From NCBI RefSeq assembly GCF_024868665.1, contig NC_079897.1, forward strand, positions 752,124 to 816,123: a stretch of 64,000 nucleotides of DNA, in the 5' to 3' direction. Of this stretch, positions 1-12,610 are shown in pieces (position 1 is the first letter of the stretch; the number at the start of each line of letters is the position of its first letter). The notes beneath the pieces are model-generated. The model saw only the letters and a program-made list of their open reading frames with translations. It was not told the DNA's origin and searched no databases. The stretch comes from Triplophysa rosa (taxonomy: Eukaryota > Chordata > Actinopteri > Cypriniformes > Nemacheilidae). The position numbers were made by a program, and so were the translations under genes.

Positions 1-605
1 TGTGCTTGCACACACAAGGAATTTTCTTTGGTGTTGGAAGCTTCTAGTACAGACATTCAACACAATGACAATACAATATAATACGATTTACAGTCTAAAA
101 CATTCTAAATTGTGCATATATAAAATAAAGACTATTTTACAGAAAATGGGGGATAATAACATATAAGAGACATTGTACAGGGTAGTATATAGTCATCAAA
201 CTTAATCTAGTCAAGGGACTACATGAATGATTTGTGTTGTGTTAAAATAGTGTTGTGCAGATGATCTTCAGTTCCCTCTGTGTGAGACTGCATTAGGAGA
301 ACACATTTGAAGTGTTATTTGATGTGTTTTTACAGACTTGTTAATGTTCAATTGTCTTGGAGATTTTAGAATTTTGTGGTTCCCATTATTCAGAAGAGTG
401 TGTGGTTACGTTTTTAAATAAAAGATAAGATGACACATTAACTAAAGATATAAATATTTTAGTTGAGATCTTTAATCTGAAAGTAATTCAATCTTTAATT
501 TATTTATGAAAGTGTTACATATACAACAAACATAAATGTTGCATCTTAAACACAGATAATTCTGAGCAAACATAACTGTAATATGTGCAACTGCTGTACA
601 GTGTT

Positions 606-780
606 TAATTCAATTCAATTCAGTTTTATTTATATATTCACAATGTTTCATTGTTTCAAAGCAGCTTTACAGGAAGAAAGAGAAAAAACAAACCTAAGTT
701 TATTAGTATTACAATAACGAGTGTCCATCTTTGCTCTTGGTTGTTGAAGGAGATTGCCTGGGCTGGAGCTGATGATCAGT
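606..780 (-). mobile_element. L2-like LINE 3' tail
   Basis: Starts with the (TTCAA)n tail and the pattern caattcagttttatttatat...ttgtttcaaagcagctttacagg, the common end of fish L2-type elements in minus orientation. It continues into cttgctcttggttg-type sequence that recurs at 35350-35420. No coding capacity. Confidence 0.6.
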
Positions 781-1324
781 TAAAGTGGAAGTTCACCCAA
801 AGATCAACTTTGTGTGATTTTTTACTCACCCACATGACGTTAAACATGTTTAGAGGACTTCCGGCATCTTCAGAGCACAAACAGAGATATTTAGGTGACA
901 TCCGAGAGCTTCCCAGGCCTCCTCATAGACGTTGTGGTGGTTTTTCTAATATAGTATTTATAAAATGATACATTTAGTTAGTTATAGGTCTCATGTATTT
1001 TTCTGATATAATATGGGCTATGGGCCTCATGTATGAGTTTGAGCACTTGAACACCTGCACACACACCAAATATTTGATCACACGAAGACAGGAACTGCAC
1101 GTACACCACACATACTTTATCGCATACAGTCACGGACACTGGGCTGCTCATTATTACGCTAAACCATGAGCTCATTATTACACTTAATCATGTGCCAGAG
1201 TAAAACTGATGATAAATCATGTATCGTCCGAAAGCCCTGGATAGGTGTCCGGAAAAGTGTAGGTTAAAGGGCACATATGTGTTTTTGAGAGGCGCTCGCC
1301 TCTTTGGTGGATTTAGTTATTCTA

Positions 1325-2955
1325 GGTATCAGAAGTATAGATGACGGTAGAGAGCGTGATGGGTTGTAGCGTGATAGAAGCTCTGTTACATGAGCGGGAG
1401 CTAAACCGTTTAATGCTTTATAGTAGCTAGGGCTGGGAGATTAATCGAAAAGTAACCGAAACCGACATTCAGGACCTCTAATCGACGTAATTTTCCCATG
1501 TCGGTTATTTCGATTACTTTCCCTTTAACATCCATATCGACGGGTGCTGCTACATCACTTTTTCTTATCAGAGCAAAAGAGACTTAAAATACTGCATTAT
1601 TTTTGGGTGTACACATACTGTATATGTAAGATTAGAAACTGTAAGTGCTCTACTTTTACGTGCGTACATGACAACATGTGTGATTTTGTAAAATAAAGAA
1701 AATTAACAGCATATTTCTGAAACGCGTCACTAAACTTATCCAAAACTCTGCAAATACTTATCACACAAACATGAAACGTATGTCTAAAGAAAGCATAAAA
1801 TGTCTACTTTTAAATGATCCGATTCAGATTGAAATCAAATATTCCATGTTTATGTAATATGCATGGAAGACAAGTGCAGTTGAGAAATATTCATCCTCCC
1901 GTTTTTGCTCCCGGTTAGTGATCACAGGACTTTTAGTCCAAAATGTGCATATTGGGGGAAATATAGATATACTGAAACACGTTTACTTCATATTTCTTTA
2001 GACAGGGTGAGTTTTAAGCTCCGTTCAACTATAAAAACTCATTTCCACTCTGTCTGTTTTTTTCATGCGACAGCTTGAAGTAGAAGTATGGCATGATCTA
2101 CGGTATCACATGCGGCACTAAGGTCAAGTTAAACTAGTAGTGAAAAGAAGCCTTGGTCTGATGCTAATAGGTCATTAGTCATATTAACAAGTGCGGTTTC
2201 CATGCTATGATCTAAAGCCTGACTGAAATTTATCGTGTATGTCGTTTTTTTAGGAAAGAGCACAATTTTACAGACTTAAACGTTTAGCATTGGTTATTTT
2301 TTCTCTAATGTTTTCAATTTTCTCTGTGAAAAACAGCATGAAGTCATGACTTCTGAGGTTTGCTGGAATAATCTGATCAGGTGGTGTCTGGTTATTTGTT
2401 AGGGTAGCCACCGTTCTAAATAAAAACCTTGGATTGTTTTGGTCAGTATCTATGTGGTGCTCAGCCCTAGCCGATCTTAGTTCAGGGCAGTTTATCTGTA
2501 AATCTATCTTTAGTGGTTGGGATAATTGTTCAGCCCTGTCGATAACACAGAGCAATGCAGCCTTCAATTCCGATATACATTTGACATGACACAAGGTAGT
2601 GATCGGAGACATTACTCTACATCGCTAAGATCGATTCCATGTGATATAACTAGGTTTAGGGTATGATTAAAGCGACGGGTGGGTTTGTTAATGTTTTGGT
2701 TGACCCCAAATGAGTTCGCTCAATCTATGAATGCAACTCCAAAAGCATCATTTGCGTTATCTACATGAATGTTGAAATCTCCAGCCGTTAGTGCTTTGTC
2801 AGCACGAACCAATAGGTCTGACATAAAGTCTGCAAACTCTTTTAGAAAATCAGTGTAGGGGCCTGGGGGGTCTATACACACAGTGGCCAAAACGAGAGAT
2901 AGTTGTGTTTTTTGTCTTATATCTGGAAGAGGGACTTTAAGACCAGCACTCAATG
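1325..2955 (-). mobile_element. decayed L2-type non-LTR retrotransposon (LINE)
   Basis: Reading the minus strand, fragments occur in LINE order. At 2953-2720 there is an endonuclease piece with the AGDFNIHVDN motif. At 2612-2268 is the linker before reverse transcriptase (NPRFLFRTVATLTNN, FTEKIENIREKI). At about 2100-2145 is an RT fragment (LDLSAACDTVDHAILLLQ). At about 1330-1425 is the C-terminal block (YKALNGLAPAHVTELLS, YNPSRSLPSS) typical of fish L2-like elements. Large deletions and stops separate the pieces, so the copy is dead. It belongs to the same broad group as the L2-like 3' tails found elsewhere in the window. Confidence 0.75.
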
Positions 2956-3305
2956 TGAGATTTGTGCCACGTCTGACCTAAACTAACAGAAACATTTGTG
3001 ATATTTCTGTAATGGTTAATCCAGCAGGATGTGTAAGATCTTTAGTCTCAGTAGTGTTTCTAATGCTTATATCATCATCGTTGTTATCCATGAATTATCT
3101 GGTTTACGGGAAACATTGCACGCTTTTTTCATTTAGATGTCAAATTACAGTTATAGAAAAATAAGTTTCAATGGTGTTGGAGACATTCTATTGTTGTCAT
3201 TTTGTTGTTGACACTAGATGGCGTTCAAGTGTTTGTCATGTATTTAAGTCACGTGATGATGAAGGTCAAATAAACTTCTCTGCGTGTGCATGTGCCCATA
3301 ATATT

Positions 3306-3516
3306 CTGGGTTTTGTTTTATTTGTTGCCTGCACTGCCATGTGGACAATAAATGGCCATATCCAACTTGTTTTCAATATATATATGTTTTTGTATTTTAT
3401 TCAGGACTGTTATATTTCTGAAGAAAATACAAACACATTTATTGAAAATAAGTTGGATATGTCAGTCCATTTATTGTCCACGTGGCATTGCAGGCAACAA
3501 ATAAAACAAAACCCAG
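3306..3516. mobile_element. palindromic MITE (hairpin), about 211 bp
   Basis: The arms ctgggttttgttttatttg at 3306 and caaataaaacaaaacccag ending at 3516 are inverted copies. The inverted pairing continues through gcctgcactgccatgtggacaataaat against its complement, with a short AT-rich loop near 3390-3430. The structure is that of a foldback MITE. Family unknown. Confidence 0.75.
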
Positions 3517-3669
3517 TTTCAGTTTGTTATTTTGCCTAATAAAAAAATAACAATAATCTTTTTAATTTTTAAACCAGTTTTGGACAGATTCCTAATTTGT
3601 TTTTCTTTATTATGACAGGTGGTGTAATAAATGAGTTAAGCACAGTACATCATTTTCATGTTAGAGAGG

Positions 3670-4490
3670 GCTACGTCACGGTGTGGTCAGTTACCCGGAT
3701 GCGCGGCCATATTGGTGACACTCGGATCTAAACAACAGCATGGATTGCAAGGTTAATGTACTACATAAGACGTTGTTCTACTACTTTATGATGTCTAAAC
3801 CACGGAAAAAACGCGTGGAAGCTGCTAAATCATATAGAGAAGAACTTTGTAAGCAGGAAAGGGCGCGATATTTTGACAAACTAAAGTTAATAGGTGGTTA
3901 ATAGGAATCACAATGGCCATATGTAACATCACATAGCCTACATAAGGACTGACGACCCAATTTCTTATATTTCTCATAGACGTAGTGAACTACTTATTTT
4001 GTTCGCCAATCAAGTCCTACCCCTAAACCTTATCCTCATAGAAAACTTTTGGCAGTTTTTTTGTTAAAAAATCATTTAATCACACACATACACGTGCTGA
4101 CAGTCTGATTTTAACTAAATCACCTCCAAGTTATTTAATAAAACAGCGTGCCTCTTAACTGCGTTACAGTGATTATTTACACATGAATGTGTGTCTACAT
4201 CTATGTAGAATAGTTAAGTTAAACTTCACACAGTAACGTTAAATACTACAGACTCGCGAGTGAAGTTCAGAGTAGAAAATAATTAATTATACTGCACGTG
4301 ATGTTAGCATATGGCTATAGCGATTCTTGGGTGTAATCGACTTGCATTAAAGCACTTTATTTTCAGTTATTTCTAAAGAAGAATATTTTTTTCTCCAGCA
4401 ATATCTGCGATATCCATTAGGTTCAATAGCAGTGTTTACGTTCAATGCCTCCAACATGGCCGACTTCCGGATTGATGACGCGTCGTGAAC
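3670..4490. mobile_element. probable DNA transposon remnant with short basic ORF
   Basis: Imperfect inverted ends (acccggatgcgcggccatattgg near 3693-3715 and ccaacatggccgacttccgg near 4450-4469, inverted) enclose about 800 bp. Inside, a plus-strand frame 3788-3901 encodes 37 residues starting MMSKPRKKRVEAAKSYREEL, highly basic then amphipathic, ending KLKLIGG. It resembles the start of a transposon-encoded protein but is too short to name. Confidence 0.4.
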
Positions 4491-4493
4491 CAA

Positions 4494-4972
4494 CAGGGCT
4501 GCGTTCAGCCCCGACAAACCGTTGCAAAACCGTTTTTTAAACGGAAACGGTGGAGCGGTTGAACACCCTGTTGTGATGACGCAAGAGTTGAACTACGGCA
4601 GCTGAGAAGGCCATTCTTTGTGTTCTTTTTGAAGAATTTTCGGAGCCTGATGAAATCGGAATAAATACGTGTTTAATACTTCAAAATACATCTCTTCTAA
4701 TATCTTCAATTGTTGCGCATACCGAGCTGCAGCGGACACATTTAAACGACTTTACTTGGTCGCATTGTGCGAGCTGTCTCTTTAACACCACGTGGGTTAT
4801 ACACATGTTGCTGCTGATTGGGCCGACATTCTTGACACGCCCACCAAACAAGAGAAAACGCATCTCAAACCCTGTTGCACACCGTTTCCAGGAAACGTGT
4901 CGTTCAACCCGGAAACCGTAGCAAAACGTTGCGCACCGGTTTGAGCTTGAACATGCCCCAGATTCTATTTAG
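4494..4972. mobile_element. non-autonomous DNA element with inverted ends
   Basis: The left end (cagggctgcgttcagccccg...aaaccgttgcaaaacc) and the right end (gcaaaacgttgcgcaccggtttgagc...catgccccag) are inverted relatives. Internal subrepeats of aaacggaaacggt type occur on both sides. The layout matches a common fish MITE. The small open frame inside is not credible. Confidence 0.5.
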
Positions 4973-5596
4973 TGTGGTGACATTCCTACTCTACCTTCTC
5001 TTGCTAAACAGGATTTTACCGTAATAAAACTGATGTACAGTTCCTAACAAAAGTGTAATTTAGAGTAACACATGTTAAAAATGAGCCGACAGGTAACCTC
5101 ATTCCTGTCAGAAAAACAATAAAATGGTTTAATGTTTTATAACTATAATATCTGCAGCAACTCACTCAACACACCTGAGCATCCGTGACTTCCGGCGAAA
5201 CCTCGCTCTGATAGGACAGCGCACGGACGTGACAGGAAGTAAAAAGTATAAAAGAGTAATTCTCGTATGAAAGAGTTATTAGAAAACTACAGCAGGCGAA
5301 TTTTATCGCTATGGATGTGATATTTCGAGTCAAAAATAGACATGTAAATTCTCAAATCATGTATTTATTGTCAGTTTATTGGAACGTCTGTTTATATTTA
5401 ACACCCTGATGATAAGAGTCCAGACAAATTTTCAGTTACTATAAATCTAAATAAATTTGATTTTATGTTTGTATGAATCACTAATGGGGATAAAACATTA
5501 ATAAAGAAATAAACATTTCATAGACTTTTTCATTTGTGGACCCTTGAAAGAATATTAAATTGTAACAATAAAAACAACTCATTATATATTAATAAT

Positions 5597-7175
5597 TTTA
5601 TTGTTGGTATGTTATATGTATTATACAGCAATATTAAGGATATTAAAAGCAAATCCTAAAAATAGAAAGAACATGAGCTAGTTTTTTTTTCCTTATAAAC
5701 ATTTTACTTTCATACAATACCTCAAAAATGACCTCAAAGTATTCTTAAAGGTCCAGTGTTGAATATCGGAGAGAAATCAATCATATAAAAAGGTATAAGA
5801 AGACAGTTGTTGATCGTTGACGCGCATTTTTGGAGATATATTGACAGTAGCATTACATACAAGAGAATTGAGTTTATTGAATTATAATCAATCACATGGA
5901 AGCATTGTTGCTATAACCTGAGAAAACACAATGACATGTACTTCAATGAGTGGAGAATATTTACCCTGTAATGAATTTCTGATGTGTAAAACAATTCAGC
6001 ACGCTACACAAAGACAGCAGCCATGTTTCCAAGTACATAACTAATACAAAAAATGACTAAACAGTGCTCTCATCAGATCAGTGTGTTTCTCAGTAGTGCT
6101 GACAGACTTCATTTCTATGAATCCTGTTATAAATGTAAAATTCAACTTCACTATAAACCCAGTTCAAATATCCCTCAAATGCTATCAGATAGACAATGTA
6201 AGGCACAGAGAATAGAGGTCACAGCAGACTGATCAGACAGTGAACATACAGTACAGCTTTATATCTCGAGTATATGTGATCAAAAGAGTTCCAGCAGCAG
6301 TAGAAATACATACAAATACCATTATAATAAATACTGTATACCAATCTTTAAGGCACTTTATCCGCGTCAACATAAGCACAGCTGAGGCCGAAACTAATCT
6401 GATCAATCTCCATCCAACTGCTCACTGCGGGACCTTTTAAACAGTTGTGCGTGTATAAATAAATCAATGTACGTAGACCCCCCGATACAACACTTGTGAT
6501 TATTGACATGACCAACATCTGTGAATCCTGTTCACCGTTATTTTTATCACAGGAAAATTTGAAAGAATTTTTAATAGCCCTGTTTTATACAAAAGAAATA
6601 ATCGTTCATGTGACTCGTGTGTGTTTGTCTGAGGTCAAACACTGGAGACCCCATCATTGTTAATCTGAACATATGTTATGATGATTAAAACGATATTGTA
6701 TAAAAATAATGTTGTATGATTATATTAGCACACATTGGCTACTTCAATACTGTTCAGATGTTTTTTTTAGGCATCAGTACAAACACTATATGGTAAAGAT
6801 TCAGACACAACATGAGGGTCAGTGTGATGCCCTATTTAAGTAATGACATTTTTAAGTGAACTGTCCCTTTAGGAATTCTTTTTTGTGTGTATGTGGATCA
6901 CTGGTGTCTTTTCTGAATCTACAACCTGTGACTCGTTCTTACTTTCACAAGTAACCAAACAGTACTGGACAGTCAGTATAGAACTCTACGTTTGAGCTTT
7001 TATGTAATAAATATTAAATACTTCAAATAAAACAGCAGTAGTATGCATACCAATAACAAAACAATAAAAAAAAAGTCTTTTCTGTATCTCTTTGGCTAAC
7101 ACTGTCAGAGACCAGAAACGGTCCAGTGACCGGCTCTTCTCAGCATCAGGACCAGAGACGCCGCTCATCACTGCA
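5597..7175 (-). other. rbm24: probable rbm24 3' UTR
   Basis: About 1.6 kb downstream of the rbm24 stop is non-coding, AT-rich and free of the MITEs that crowd the rest of the window, which suggests mature transcript. A minus-strand AATAAA (plus TTTATT at about 5597-5602) is one candidate polyadenylation signal. Other sites are possible. The region has several T-rich and TGTTT-like stretches on the transcript strand. Confidence 0.35.
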
Positions 7176-10100
7176 TCACTGCAGGCGGTCTGTCTGCAGC
7201 TGCTGCGGCTGATACTGACTATACGCAGCCGCTGCGGCTCCGGGCGCAGGTGACGCCAGAGGCTGTTGGACATAACCGTAGCCGCCGGTAGCGACATAAC
7301 CCGTGGCTGCCGGGGAGGCGGCGTAAGGGTACTGCTCATATGCAGCGGCGGCTGCAGCTGAGTACTGCGCATAGGCGGCACTGGTGTAATCAAGATAAGG
7401 TGAGGCGGAGGCGGCTGGCGGCTGGACGTGAGGGATCATCACGCTGGGCTGGACAAACGCCTGCGGGTACACGTAATGAGAAGGAATCCTGCAGGACACA
7501 GACAGCCCCAATTAAACAAGAAACAAACAAAAACATTCACATCACAAACAACTCGCAGAGAAACCCAAATGCACTAAAGGTTATTAAACAACAGAGCATG
7601 CTGGGAAAAAGTGAAGTGTGATAGCTTCTTTACCCATTATTATTATTATATAATATCATTTGTTTTGTACACTCCGTTGTTTTGAACAGACTGTAAACTC
7701 TCATCACAATAATAACAGGCAAGAGTTTACACGCGTTTGACTGATGATCTCAAAGACAATTTGATCTAGAGGCGTATGCTTCAATACTGGGGCTGTGCGA
7801 TCTTAAAGAAAAATGCGATGGCAAGTAATGCGATAATCGATATGCGATACGATGTTTCTTTTTCTAAAATCTATTTGAATTGTTTCAAAAATATATCGAA
7901 AAAATTATATAACCAATAGGGCCGCACGATATTAAAGAAAAATGTGATATACAATAATTAGCTAAATAATGCGATGTGCGATAGAATATTGGTTCAAGTT
8001 TGTAAAATATATATTTAAAAACTGAACACTATATAACCAACATACATATTTTACATGATTTCTGATTGATGAAGTCTCTCTGCTATCTGCATCAACCTAA
8101 CACTTCGCAAGATCTTAACACTGGTCCAGAAGCACTTCCGCTTTCATATGTTTCTTTTTTTAAACTCGCATATATAATTGAAACTTTAAGATATTCATTT
8201 AACATTTTGATTGGATTAAAAATGTTCTGTTAGTTTCATTTCGTTCAACCATTGTGTAGTGTTAAAAAACTGAAACAGGAAGTTCTTTTGGACCAGCTTT
8301 GGATCAGCGTTGTTTACGTCATCCAAAGTGGTCTATACGTAACTTTTATCATTTTTAGTTAATTTAGGTGTCGCAAAATATTGCGATGTGCATGTTGCGA
8401 TATTACTTTCGATATATTGCGCAGCCCTACTAGTAGTAAGTATAACAACTAAACTGTAATTTAAAAATGTTTTTAAACGGAATTGGTTTAGATGTCGAAG
8501 ATCAGATCTTCTGCATAACTGCAATGAGTCTACAGACAAATAAAAGACTATGGCTATTAAAAGCAGATGTGTCAATCAAAACCACAGCAGAAACAAAACA
8601 CAACACCACCCAACAGAACTCCATTTGGAGAATACAACACGACATTAAAATCAATTCAACATCAATCAGTGCGCCATCACACAATATTAACAAACAAAAA
8701 ATCAGCGCGCGCACACACACATCTAGCTTGCTATTCACCCTAAAATCAAACAAACATGAAGTTAGATTTCTATAAAGAAAATAAACCCAACTTTATGCCC
8801 AGTAAGATGTTTTGTACATTGACAATATTCAAACACTTGAATTGAAATGATTCATCTGAAGAAGGTTATAATATGAGAAGTGCTACACTTACGATTTTTC
8901 AAGCTTTTTGATGATTCTCATTTAGTTCACATCATTGTAATGTAAAAAAAACCTTTTCTTTAAACTCAAAGATTTCATTATATTGGCATTATGACAATGA
9001 GAAGAATTGTAACAATCTTAATGGTCATAAAGTTCTAGTTGGGGGCAGATATACAGTATATATATATATACGACTGAAGAGATAAAACAGGCAGCAGCCG
9101 GTGAAAGAGAGGTCTTCACCCGTACGCCACTGATAGAACAAACCAGGTCAGTATCATAAAAGACAGCGCAGCTGTGCAGCGTTACTAAACCAACCAGAAA
9201 TACACAATTAACGTCCTAAACAGCTGAATTTCATGACACCACACAGCAGCAGTGTTTGTTGCAGGGCAGATTGGACAGCAAACAGCAGGTGTTGATGTTA
9301 AATCTGACCGTCCGCTCCATTCCTTACTGTCAATCATCACGAGTGACAGCACAGGCTGCCGGCGAGGCTATTTTCTGCTCTTCTTATGGCTTCAAAAGAG
9401 AATCTGACCAGCACGTGTCCCAGTGAATCCAGACATTACTGTACAATCTTTACAGACAACATGGTCCGTTAGAAATGAATCTGCACAGTACGTCTGAAAA
9501 AAGTATAATAATATCTGAACTGGATGTTGCTCTGATGCTGATTTCATCTAGTTAAGGTTAACTCGGTCAAGAATGAAAATGATGTCATCATTAATTCATC
9601 CTCATGTCATTTCATATCTGTTTCTTTCTTCTTCAGAAGATATTTTGAAGAATGTCGATAATCAAACAACACTGAACTCCATTGACTACAACACAACCAT
9701 TTCTCAAAATATCTCCTTTCGCGTTTCACTGAAGAAAGACTCGCATATAGATGAGGGACAATAAACGATGACTGACTTTAGATTTTTGAGAATAACGATG
9801 GATGAATCTGGTATATGAGAGTTAACAATACTCATGCGTCTAAGCTGCTGTGTGCATTTCACTTTTTTAACCTTTCGGAGTTGCCAAGCTTCAGGTCTAA
9901 TTTAAGTCCGTTTATAAATGAGAGCAGACAGAGGCCGAGGGTCTCTCGTGTGTCTGAACACCTGTCGTCTTCAGCCTGATCTGAATGTCACGCTGTGTCT
10001 TTGCGGTCCACGCTAAAGCAGCTGCTCCGTGGCCTTCTTCACACGCTTGCACACTCATCTCATGCCACACCGGTCGACTGAAGCCTTCGACAAGAACGAG

Positions 10101-12403
10101 GACGGACCGCCAACGCAGCGTGGAGATCTACACTTCACAAAGAGAGAATTTCTCACGAATCTGACGCCACAGTCAAAAGACCAAGACAAAAGCGTCATTA
10201 GTCAAATCCAAGAGGCGCACGAGAAGACTCGCTGAAGCATGCAAGCGTCGACTCCAACGTTGAGCGCTCCGAAACAAAAAGTCAAGACGTCTTGTTGAAA
10301 GGAATCCTGAAAACTGCACACATCTGCTCCTTGCACCCCAAAGATGCTTTCCAGAAATCCTCCAGTTAAAGCACACGGTTTAGCTCTCAACAACACTTCA
10401 GACAGGTGCAAACGCACACGGACTAACTCTCTCAAACAACAACAACAACAACAACAACATCCATGCAGTCTGATCACCGTCTGCGAGTCTCTGAATTGAG
10501 CGACTGAAGGTTATGTTAACGGAGAGCGCCTGTCGGATCAGAGAGAGACATGTTTGCAGTGAAAAAGAAGGAAGGTGATGGCGTGCAAAGAAAACACGCA
10601 ACACAACCCAAAGTTCACACGCACACACCTCATGACCTGGCGGAAAGGGGACGGATAGAGTAGTGACGAATGATCATCTTCACTCTCTCTACGGCACAAG
10701 GAAAACAACATTTTATGACACAGATGAATACACAATATTCAAACACGCTAGATATGACATGTAACCATATGATATTGTTCATCGTTAACAGCGTCGTGAA
10801 CAACCGAGCGTGGAATTTCAAGATAATGACTGATTTTTAAAAACACTCGAACGTTCGGTTCAACAAACAGACGGGTTTTCATCACGCTGGCATTAAGTTT
10901 GGCATCAGACACGAGTGATGGAAACGCCACATCTCGAAATAAAAACCAGTATTCAGTGGCTTCTATTAGTGACGTTTAGTGGCAGTTTATTAGCAAGCGA
11001 CTAGTAGGATGGAAACGGTGCTCCATCGCAAATATTTTCTGCAATATTCCAATAAGCTAAAACTTTGGACGGACACCCGGCTAATGTTACGGAGACGAAC
11101 AGCGGAAATATTTTCAAATCAAACAATTCCACACTTCAACTTGTTCAAACAAGGGTGCGGATGGAAGGAAAACATTTGGCTAGAAATGGTCTTTTCCAAT
11201 ATCATATTTTTACACCGGACGATACAAACGTCTCGATTTAAACTCAAAGTCATTAATTGAGACACACTTACCCATAAGGCCGCTGGATGAATGTAGGATG
11301 TATTTGAGGGACACCGAATGAAAACCCTGAGAAAGAAAAAACACTTCAATCATTTCATCACACAATTGTGTATTGAGTTTAGTATTCACTGTAGTATATT
11401 ACAGTACGCCGTTTAAGGGACAGTTCACCCAAAAATGAAACTTCTGTCATGAATTTCTCACATGTATATCAATGATTTTGTTTGGTTGAACACAGAGAAA
11501 GATATTTGAACGAATGCTAGTAACCAAACAGATCTTGGCTGTACAGTAGGGAAAATGACAACGGCAGTCAAAAGGGCCGCAGAACTGTTTGCTGTCCTAC
11601 ATTCTTCAAAATATCTTCTTTTGTGTTCAACAGAACAAAAAAAAAAAGATTAACTATTTTTTTCTACTATGGTACTCAATGGGGTCCAAGAACTGTTTGG
11701 TTAAACATTCTTTCACATATCTTTCTCTTTCTCTTTTAAACACTTCAGTATCTAGACATTGTACTACTGTAAGTACCCTGTTATGGTAGTTTTATTGTAG
11801 CGTTATGATAAATTTGAGAAAAAGTGCCCGTAAAATCAAAGGAAAGAAGTACGAAATCTTGGTGAACTGGAAAAACATTTTAAACTCAAAACCTTAATGT
11901 CACCATGACAACAACATCCAGTCACCCACGGACTAGTTTGGAACAGTGATTGAAGTGATGTGAATTGTGAGTTTCTCTCCACTATCGAACACATGAAGTT
12001 TGCGGTCTCGGGCACGAGCTCACCTGGTTGCATGACGCGAGGTTTGGCCCCCAGGTAGGCCAGGTTGACGTTGGCTTTCCTCCCGTCAATGATGGGGTTC
12101 GGGTCTTTACAGGCTCTTTCTGCGCCTGCGCGGTCAGCCATCGTCACCTGCGCGCATTGTAAGACCTGAGACTTGAGGAAAGTTTTCGCAAACGAGGTCG
12201 GAAAGTTTTTATAAATAAAAAGAGACACTCACAAATCCATAGCCTCTGGATTTCCCCGTCTGTCTGTCTGTGATGACAACAGCTTCGTCGATTTCTCCGA
12301 ACACCTCAAAGTATTTCCTCAGACTCGAGTCTGTGGTGTGATACGGCAGACCGCCGACGAAGATCTTAGTGTAAGTCGTGTCTTTCTGTGAGCTGTGCAT
12401 CAT
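7176..12403 (-). CDS. rbm24: rbm24, RRM RNA-binding protein 24 (four coding exons)
   Basis: RNA-binding splicing and mRNA-stability regulator, in vertebrates important in heart, skeletal muscle and sensory tissue. Exons: 12233-12403, 12024-12147, 11272-11326, 7176-7488. There are two tandem ATGs (12403 and 12400). The second gives MHSSQKD, matching the family start MHTTQKD, and a 219-residue protein (human about 236). One RRM covers residues 11-88 with RNP2 KIFVGGLPY at 12-20 and RNP1 SRGYGFVTM at 51-59, interrupted by the first intron as in the family. The tail carries [14 protein letters not shown], an Ala/Tyr-rich low-complexity stretch with a shorter Ala run than mammals, and the conserved end [13 protein letters not shown]. 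Exon 3 ([17 protein letters not shown]) is short and was found by phase. The close paralogue rbm38 is less likely, as the C-terminal end is RBM24-type. Whether rbm24a or rbm24b cannot be decided here. Confidence 0.95.
7790..8432. mobile_element. hAT-like non-autonomous element(s), GGGCTGYGCGAT ends
   Basis: The left end (ggggctgtgcgatcttaaag) recurs 130 bp on (gggccgcacgatattaaag), and the right end is ttgcgcagcccta. This suggests one element with a duplicated or nested left end. It lies in rbm24 intron 3. Related ends are at 1430-1560 and 32871-32910. Confidence 0.5.
9547..9765. mobile_element. Angel-like MITE fragment
   Basis: Contains cagaagatattttgaagaatgt and ccattgac...tttctcaaaatatctcc, the inner part of the Angel-like palindromic repeat seen more completely at 20504-20813. 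It lies in rbm24 intron 3 and is truncated. Confidence 0.55.
10434..10459. repeat. (CAA)n microsatellite
   Basis: About eight consecutive CAA triplets in rbm24 intron 3. The minus-strand translation (poly-Leu/Cys) is an artefact of the repeat. Confidence 0.9.
11413..11720. mobile_element. Angel-like palindromic MITE, imperfect
   Basis: Starts tttaagggacagttcaccc at 11413 and includes gaacacagagaaagatatttgaac and cattcttcaaaatatcttc in inverted relation. The right end is degraded. It lies in rbm24 intron 2, between exons 3 and 2. Confidence 0.6.
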
Positions 12404-12610
12404 CAGGGATCAAGTTTAATGCTTCAATAAACAAAATACAGCCACAGAGCGCAAAGAACAGACGACTGGAGTGAAACGTGCGCGTGTGTGTCACCCTTTC
12501 AACCTCACTAACATCCATACGCTTCAGCTGCGCGCTCTCGCTCACACGCGGCGCACTCACAGACCCCGCCCACGCCCATACAAACCCCTCCCTCCTTACC
12601 AAGAAGTACG
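12404..12610 (-). promoter_or_regulatory. rbm24: rbm24 5' UTR / proximal promoter
   Basis: The segment just upstream of the rbm24 start contains many CpG dinucleotides (12476-12560) and, on the minus strand near 12565-12580, a GTGGGCGGGG-type GC box (Sp/KLF-like). Beyond about 12610 the sequence turns AT-rich. No clear TATA element was recognised. The transcription start cannot be placed from sequence alone. Confidence 0.4.

Noticed and set aside
9050..9072. TATA-like run as promoter
   Set aside because: A short (TA)n microsatellite inside rbm24 intron 3 with no downstream gene start.
10202..10477. Poly-Cys/Leu open frame
   Set aside because: Generated by the (CAA)n microsatellite.
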